Made by a program: the position numbers and the translations under genes
In this document: one piece after another, positions 60,353 to 64,000 of the stretch
Numbering within the stretch: the stretch's first letter is position 1
Layout of the letters: the number at the start of each line of letters is the position of its first letter
The notes under the pieces: model-generated
Database searches by the model: none
Seen by the model: only the letters and a program-made list of their open reading frames with translations
Told to the model about the DNA's origin: nothing
NCBI GenBank assembly: GCA_964634565.1
Contig: CAZWLP010000002.1
Span: 27,578 to 91,577 of the forward strand
DNA: 64,000 nt
Direction of reading: 5' to 3'
Source of the DNA: JAUVKT01 sp964634565
GTDB lineage: Bacteria; Bacteroidota; Bacteroidia; Bacteroidales; VadinHA17

Positions 60353-61906
60353 ATGACTACTGATTACACCAATCCGGAACTGGATAAAAATGGCGGGGAA
60401 GAGGAAGCCAGGCCTCTAAAGCCAGGAATACTTTCAATTTTATTTTCTTTTATTAATTCAGCCATAATATTAACAATTGGATTGATATTTACAGTAAGCG
60501 CCCTGGGGATAGATACTTCTGGCAATATTCTGCCAAAGCAATTTTATCAGAGCGGATTTTTCTGGGTGCTGGCAATTGTTGCCTCTTTAGGTGTTTTAGC
60601 AAGAGAAGGGTTTGCTGATATACGTATTGGCAGCAAAAGTTCTTCCGGTAAATTCAGGGAGTCAATGGATATGACCGATCAGATGGGAGCCGGTTGCATG
60701 TCAATGCTACAACCATTCGCAGTAGGAGCCGGATTGGCGCTAATACCTTATTATCTTTTATATTGGCTGGCAGGAATGACCATAAAGGCTTTTCCATATA
60801 TTTTAGTTGCTTTGATTGGAGTTATTGCTATCACTCTGGTTGTCTTTTTTATCCTGCTGATACCAAAAACCGGGAGTAGAGGAATACGTATAGCCTATCA
60901 TTTGATCATATTTGTTATTTCTGGTGGAATATTGATGTTGGTACTACCCAGGGTATCTCAAACAGAGGCCTTTATGAAAATCTCCGGAACCTATGATGAA
61001 AGGGTTGAGAATTACTACCTGGCCGGAGAATTGGAACTTGTTAAAGGAGGAAAATTTATGATGGGAAGTAACGATGAATATATGCCTGAAAATGTGAGAC
61101 CTGTTCATGAGGTTGAGCTTTCTGATTATTATCTTGGCAAATATGAAGTTACATTAAAACAGTTTTATGATTTTATTGAAGATTCGGACTATATAACTAC
61201 GGCAGAAAAAAGGAGATATAGTTATATCTTTAATGATGAGTCGTTTGTAAAAAGGAATGGTGTGGATTGGAGGTTTGATGGCAGGGGAGATACAACATAT
61301 TATTCCTGGGCGAAAGAAGAGTACCCGGTGGTTCATGTTTCCAGAGATGATGCGTTTGCCTATTGTGAATGGTTATCTGAAAAAACAGGTCAAAAATATC
61401 GTCTGCCAACTGAAGCCGAATGGGAGTATGCTGCCCGCGATGGGAAAAAAGATAAGGGAAGAATATATAGCGGATCGAATAATAATAAAAAGGTTGCATG
61501 GTACGAAGGCTCTAAGGGAAGAAAGAGCTTGAGGCCACATAAGATTGGCAATAAAAAGAAGAGCAAACTGGGGTTTTATGATATGAGTGGTAATGTAAGA
61601 GAGTTATGTTCTGATTATTTTGGTTCCTATACAGATTCAGAATTGCAGGTTAATCCTACCGGGCCTGAAAAAGGATCCTTTCTGTCTGTAAGAGGAGGAG
61701 GATATAATAGTACTTTTCGTCAGATAAGGGTTTATGCCAGGGATTCAATTCCAACGATGAATACCTATGGTGATCTGGGATTTAGAATTGTCAGGGAAAT
61801 AGGAGAAGAGCCTCAGGTATATAAGATTTTATTCGATGCTTTTTTTGGTAAAAAGAACAAAGAATCATCTGAGGCAAAAAAAGAAGATGACCCGGTGTTA
61901 GAATAA
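60353..61906 (+). CDS. Membrane-anchored SUMF1/FGE-like domain protein
   Basis: A 517-residue protein with four hydrophobic segments (about 30-52, 70-85, 125-145, 146-172 plus one near 183-202) followed by a formylglycine-generating-enzyme-type domain (about 225-480): LVKGGKFMMGSNDEY, LGKYEVTLKQFYDFI, YPVVHVSRDDAFAYCEWLSEKTGQKYRLPTEAEWEYAARDG, GFYDMSGNVRELCSDYF and SVRGGGYNSTFRQIR ... LGFRIVRE. The copper-binding cysteine pair of true FGE near the C terminus is absent, so it is probably a non-catalytic SUMF fold used for binding. Function unknown. Confidence 0.85.
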   Translation: MTTDYTNPELDKNGGEEEARPLKPGILSILFSFINSAIILTIGLIFTVSALGIDTSGNILPKQFYQSGFFWVLAIVASLGVLAREGFADIRIGSKSSSGKFRESMDMTDQMGAGCMSMLQPFAVGAGLALIPYYLLYWLAGMTIKAFPYILVALIGVIAITLVVFFILLIPKTGSRGIRIAYHLIIFVISGGILMLVLPRVSQTEAFMKISGTYDERVENYYLAGELELVKGGKFMMGSNDEYMPENVRPVHEVELSDYYLGKYEVTLKQFYDFIEDSDYITTAEKRRYSYIFNDESFVKRNGVDWRFDGRGDTTYYSWAKEEYPVVHVSRDDAFAYCEWLSEKTGQKYRLPTEAEWEYAARDGKKDKGRIYSGSNNNKKVAWYEGSKGRKSLRPHKIGNKKKSKLGFYDMSGNVRELCSDYFGSYTDSELQVNPTGPEKGSFLSVRGGGYNSTFRQIRVYARDSIPTMNTYGDLGFRIVREIGEEPQVYKILFDAFFGKKNKESSEAKKEDDPVLE

Positions 61907-61920
61907 TAAATAGCCCGGCA

Positions 61921-61934
61921 GGCCCAGCTGGGCT
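61921..61934. repeat. Palindrome GGCCCAGCTGGGCT, copy 1
   Basis: A 14-base near-palindrome identical to 63949-63962, followed by GC-rich CCGCCTTCGCC sequence that resembles the reverse complement of the GCGGGCGAAGG segment near the second copy. Suggests a shared dispersed element. Confidence 0.5.
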
Positions 61935-61973
61935 TCCGCCTTCGCCTGGGCTACGTCGGACATGCTTCTCGCC

Positions 61974-62049
61974 CTCGAATGCGACCCCCTGATTATGAGA
62001 GTTATTTTTGTGTAAAATATTCTATTGTTTTACATGGATTTGCATAGAT
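61974..62049. repeat. Repeat copy B
   Basis: Contains the two blocks of copy A (59911-60091) placed close together: CTCGAATGCGACCCC with GATTATGAG, and TGTAAAATATT with TTTACATGGATTTG. Relative to copy A about 100 bases are missing between the blocks. Confidence 0.55.
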
Positions 62050-62104
62050 GCTGGCAAAAAAACTGGTACTAATTATTGGGATGTAAATTTTAGTAAGGGG
62101 GTCA

Positions 62105-62132
62105 AACTGGTCTGTTTTTTTATAAACCAGTT
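62105..62132. terminator. Hairpin with internal T run
   Basis: AACTGGT (62105-62111) and ACCAGTT (62126-62132) flank a 14-base loop rich in T. It lies 28 bases downstream of the stop of the leftward ATPase gene (62161) and could act as a weak terminator. Moderate to low confidence. Confidence 0.35.
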
Positions 62133-62160
62133 CATTTAGAAGTGCCCATATTTAAGGGGT

Positions 62161-63306
62161 TTATTGAGAAATAACAGACTTAATTCGATCAATATTCTTA
62201 ATTGAAATAACAGAAATATTTGTATCAAGTATATAATCCTTCTCTCCCGGATATATTATCCACAAATGTTCTATCTCGAGGTCAGTTATACAGGCATGCA
62301 ATGATTTTGTTTTCTTCGGAGCATCCTGAAATTTTATTTCTATACCCCAGTTTTTGCCGTTTTTCAAAAAAAACAAATCCAATTCAGCTCCGGAATGTGT
62401 TGCGTAAAAATAAATTTCTTCATCACTCAGTTCCAAAATACGAATGCAGTTGAACATGGTGAAAGTTTCCCAGGACGATCCCAGTTTATTGTGATTAATA
62501 AGCTGCTTAGTTGTATTTAACGAGAGCAATGAATGAAAGATACCTGTGTCATTAAAGTATAGCTTTGGACTTTTTACAAGACGTTTACCTATATTTTTGA
62601 AATAAGGTCTTAGAAGTCTGATCATAAATGTTCCTTCTAGCAATTCTATATAATTTCTTGCTGTTGTATCAGAGATTCCAAATGACCTGGATAATTCTGA
62701 AAAATTGATAATTTGACCATTGTAATTACTAAGCATCATCCAGAATCGACGAAGGGTATGTGCAGGAATACTTATGCCCAATTGAGGGATATCACGTTCC
62801 AAGAATGTAGTAATAAAATTATCTCGCCAAAGCATGCTTGCTTCTTCGTTTTCAGCAAGGTAAGACCTGGGAAATCCTCCTCTTAGCCATAGTTTATCAA
62901 TATTTTCAATTCCAGTTTCTTCAATATTAAATCCATGCAAATAATGATATGCAATTCGTCCTGCCAAAGTCTCGCTGCTTTGTCTGATCAATTCCCTGGA
63001 AGCACTTCCAAGTATAACATAGTTTTGCTTTGGATTTGAATCAATTAAATATCTTAAAACTGGAAAGAGATCTGATTTTCTTTGTATTTCATCAATAACA
63101 ATTGTCCCGTCTAATTTACCAAGGGTAAGTGCCGGGTTTTCCAAGGCGGTTAAATCAGCTGGGTTTTCAAGATCGAAATAATGTTGGGCATTCAATTGTT
63201 TTGCCAGGGTCGTTTTTCCTGTTTGCCGGGCACCCAACAGGGCAGTTACTGGAAATATTGATTGTAATTTTTTAACTTGATCTATGTCTCTTTTTCTTGT
63301 TATCAT
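62161..63306 (-). CDS. DUF4143-type AAA ATPase
   Basis: A 381-residue protein from ATG 63306. Walker A GARQTGKTTLAKQL (about 26-39), Walker B TIVIDEIQR, sensor GSASRELIRQ, followed by the DUF4143 helical/nuclease-like part with WLRGGFPRSYL, RDNFITTFLERDIPQLG, YFNDTGIFHSLLSL and AELDLFFLKNGKNWGIEIKF (PD-(D/E)xK-like ELD-x-IEIK). This very common family occurs in many genomes as a solitary gene; function is not established. I chose this start over an upstream in-frame ATG (63342) because the latter adds hydrophobic residues unlike the family. Confidence 0.9.
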   Translation of the reverse strand: MITRKRDIDQVKKLQSIFPVTALLGARQTGKTTLAKQLNAQHYFDLENPADLTALENPALTLGKLDGTIVIDEIQRKSDLFPVLRYLIDSNPKQNYVILGSASRELIRQSSETLAGRIAYHYLHGFNIEETGIENIDKLWLRGGFPRSYLAENEEASMLWRDNFITTFLERDIPQLGISIPAHTLRRFWMMLSNYNGQIINFSELSRSFGISDTTARNYIELLEGTFMIRLLRPYFKNIGKRLVKSPKLYFNDTGIFHSLLSLNTTKQLINHNKLGSSWETFTMFNCIRILELSDEEIYFYATHSGAELDLFFLKNGKNWGIEIKFQDAPKKTKSLHACITDLEIEHLWIIYPGEKDYILDTNISVISIKNIDRIKSVISQ

Positions 63307-63586
63307 ATAACAAATGTACAACATTATCCTTGAAATTTCCAATCACCGATTTGAATTTTCAATGATGGTGGGAATTAGGCAATATTAGACTGTTACACCC
63401 TGGAGATTTCAGTGGCAAAAAGCGCCTCAAACCGGAGTAAAGAAAGCATCCCATTCCAGGAAGGGCTGAGCTGGAAAAGCCGGAGACATTGACCACCTTT
63501 GTCCGGATTGCCGGACTACTGTGGGCAGGGCAGACTGCCGCGGAGGCTTCGAGGCCAGCGCTTTGAATGGTGCCCAAGTATAATGA
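63307..63586. other. GC-rich block between ATPase and GIY-YIG genes
   Basis: Sequence from about 63400 to 63560 has much higher GC than its neighbours and no supported gene; open frames on the minus strand are short and lack domains. It sits directly next to a solitary GIY-YIG gene. I regard it as non-coding, possibly part of a dispersed element together with the palindromes further right. Confidence 0.4.
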
Positions 63587-63868
63587 CTAGTAAAAATGCC
63601 TTTTTGCAAAAGCTCTTCCGGAGCCTTTTTTTAGATACCGTTCAAAGTCGTATGCTTTATATTTATTCGTAAATGCAATATATGTTATGAGATTAACCGG
63701 CAAGATTCTTTTTGTAGCATCAACTTGCCCTGCATTATGTCTTTTTATTCGGTCTTCAAGGTTATTTGTGCAGCCAGTGTACAATTTATCATATTTACAT
63801 TTCAATATATACACATACCAAAATTGTGTTTCCGGTGGGCATTGCCCGCCGAAGCCCGCATTTTCCAT
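63587..63868 (-). CDS. GIY-YIG domain protein (single-domain nuclease family)
   Basis: A 93-residue protein. Core: FWYVYILKCKYDKLYTGCTNNLEDRIKRHNAGQVDATKR, fitting GIY-YIG with the YVYILK / LYTGCTNN strands and a conserved Arg in the helix (LEDRIKRH). This is the UPF0213/YhbQ-type compact nuclease family widely present in Bacteroidota in many copies. The catalytic Glu seems to be in YDFERYLKKGSGRAFAKR. N-terminal MENAGFGGQCPPETQ is unusual and GC-rich, possibly an extension derived from the adjacent element. Function unproven. Confidence 0.8.
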   Translation of the reverse strand: MENAGFGGQCPPETQFWYVYILKCKYDKLYTGCTNNLEDRIKRHNAGQVDATKRILPVNLITYIAFTNKYKAYDFERYLKKGSGRAFAKRHFY

Positions 63869-63913
63869 AATAAAAGTGTTTACAGCTAGAGGAGAATAAA
63901 GATAATAAAAAAA

Positions 63914-63941
63914 GCCCGCCGTCGCTAAAGCTATGGCGGGC
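63914..63941. terminator. GC-rich hairpin (GCCCGCC / GGCGGGC)
   Basis: Seven-base perfect arms GCCCGCC (63914-63920) and GGCGGGC (63935-63941) around a 14-base loop, preceded by a run of A that would be a U run for leftward transcripts. It lies just before the GIY-YIG start, on the upstream side, so it more likely ends a transcript coming from the right. Confidence 0.5.
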
Positions 63942-63948
63942 GAAGGTG

Positions 63949-63962
63949 GGCCCAGCTGGGCT
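63949..63962. repeat. Palindrome GGCCCAGCTGGGCT, copy 2
   Basis: Identical to 61921-61934 (14 of 14). Confidence 0.5.
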
Positions 63963-63979
63963 CAGGACCGAGCGTCAAT

Positions 63980-64000
63980 AAAATGTCCGGGGGACATTTT
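63980..64000. repeat. Perfect 9-base palindrome at the window edge
   Basis: AAAATGTCC (63980-63988), GGG, GGACATTTT (63992-64000). The sequence is cut by the window end, so the stem may be longer. Such GTCC-GGG-GGAC hairpins are typical of REP-like elements and of ends near REP-associated transposases in Bacteroidota, but the neighbouring gene is outside the window. Confidence 0.5.

Noticed and set aside
63359..63609. Minus-strand frames in the GC-rich block near the GIY-YIG gene
   Set aside because: Two overlapping frames cover the same GC-rich block, neither has a domain; composition suggests a non-coding element.
1..64000. rRNA, tRNA, CRISPR array or prophage
   Set aside because: No cloverleaf-like tRNA sequence, no rRNA conserved stretch, no regular direct-repeat array and no phage structural genes were seen on either strand.

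Overview
The window reads as a chromosomal segment of an anaerobic or facultatively anaerobic member of the Bacteroidota, most likely Bacteroidales/Marinilabiliales-like. Evidence: AT-rich genes mostly without Shine-Dalgarno sites; promoters of the TAnnTTTG type (for example 51417-51424, with a TTG element 19 bases upstream); a CusA-type pump fused to a TolC-like domain; an NadA/RuvB/RpiB/HemW housekeeping set; and a purF-like paralog of the MSGFFG type. I see no rRNA, tRNA, CRISPR array, prophage or intact transposase. All calls were made by reading the sequence without database searches, so family names rest on recognised motifs.

Layout. 1-10 kb: housekeeping. OsmC-like fragment, Crp/Fnr regulator, ruvB, a MORN-type repeat protein and nadA (minus-strand run), then rpiB, an Rrf2 regulator and hemW (plus-strand run), a coiled-coil membrane protein and a purF-like gene. 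10-18 kb: thioesterase plus a secreted clan-D glycoside-hydrolase-like protein, YciI, a double-domain M16 peptidase lipoprotein, PdxH, a thioredoxin-fold protein and a LETM1-like protein. 18-25 kb: Crp/Fnr regulator, NTF2-like lipoprotein, and a tight run of acyl-CoA synthetase, GNAT-like protein and CrtI-type FAD oxidoreductase, facing a DUF1295 membrane protein; this looks like a lipid-tailoring locus. 25-28 kb: an arsenic/thiol resistance operon (arsR, small thioredoxin, ArsF-like, ArsG-like, ArsP-like permease, arsC) with two matching putative ArsR operators.

28-46 kb: efflux. A CusB-like adaptor with a CusA-TolC fusion pump, an OmpR-type two-component system, a second complete tripartite RND operon (adaptor, pump, TolC) followed by a LytTR/LytS-type two-component system, and an MFS exporter. 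46-51 kb: a secreted caspase-like/TolB-like/TPR protein, and a GAF-nucleotidyltransferase gene next to a metallophosphoesterase gene.

51.4-59.7 kb is the most striking block: two NsrR/IscR-like Rrf2 regulators, a PepSY membrane protein, a cupin, two DUF438/hemerythrin/PAS proteins (the second lacking several ligand residues), a DUF1858-DUF2249 protein, and a two-subunit heme-copper oxidase homolog. Its subunit II lacks the CuA ligands, and its subunit I has no histidine at the usual helix-VI CuB position, with an Asp next to it. I infer a nitric-oxide reduction and nitrosative-stress island with an unconventional NO reductase. It is bracketed by two truncated 5-prime ends of FAD oxidoreductase genes, both on the minus strand. 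The last 4 kb hold a membrane-anchored SUMF1-like protein, a DUF4143 ATPase, diverged repeats, a GIY-YIG protein and strong palindromes at the right edge.
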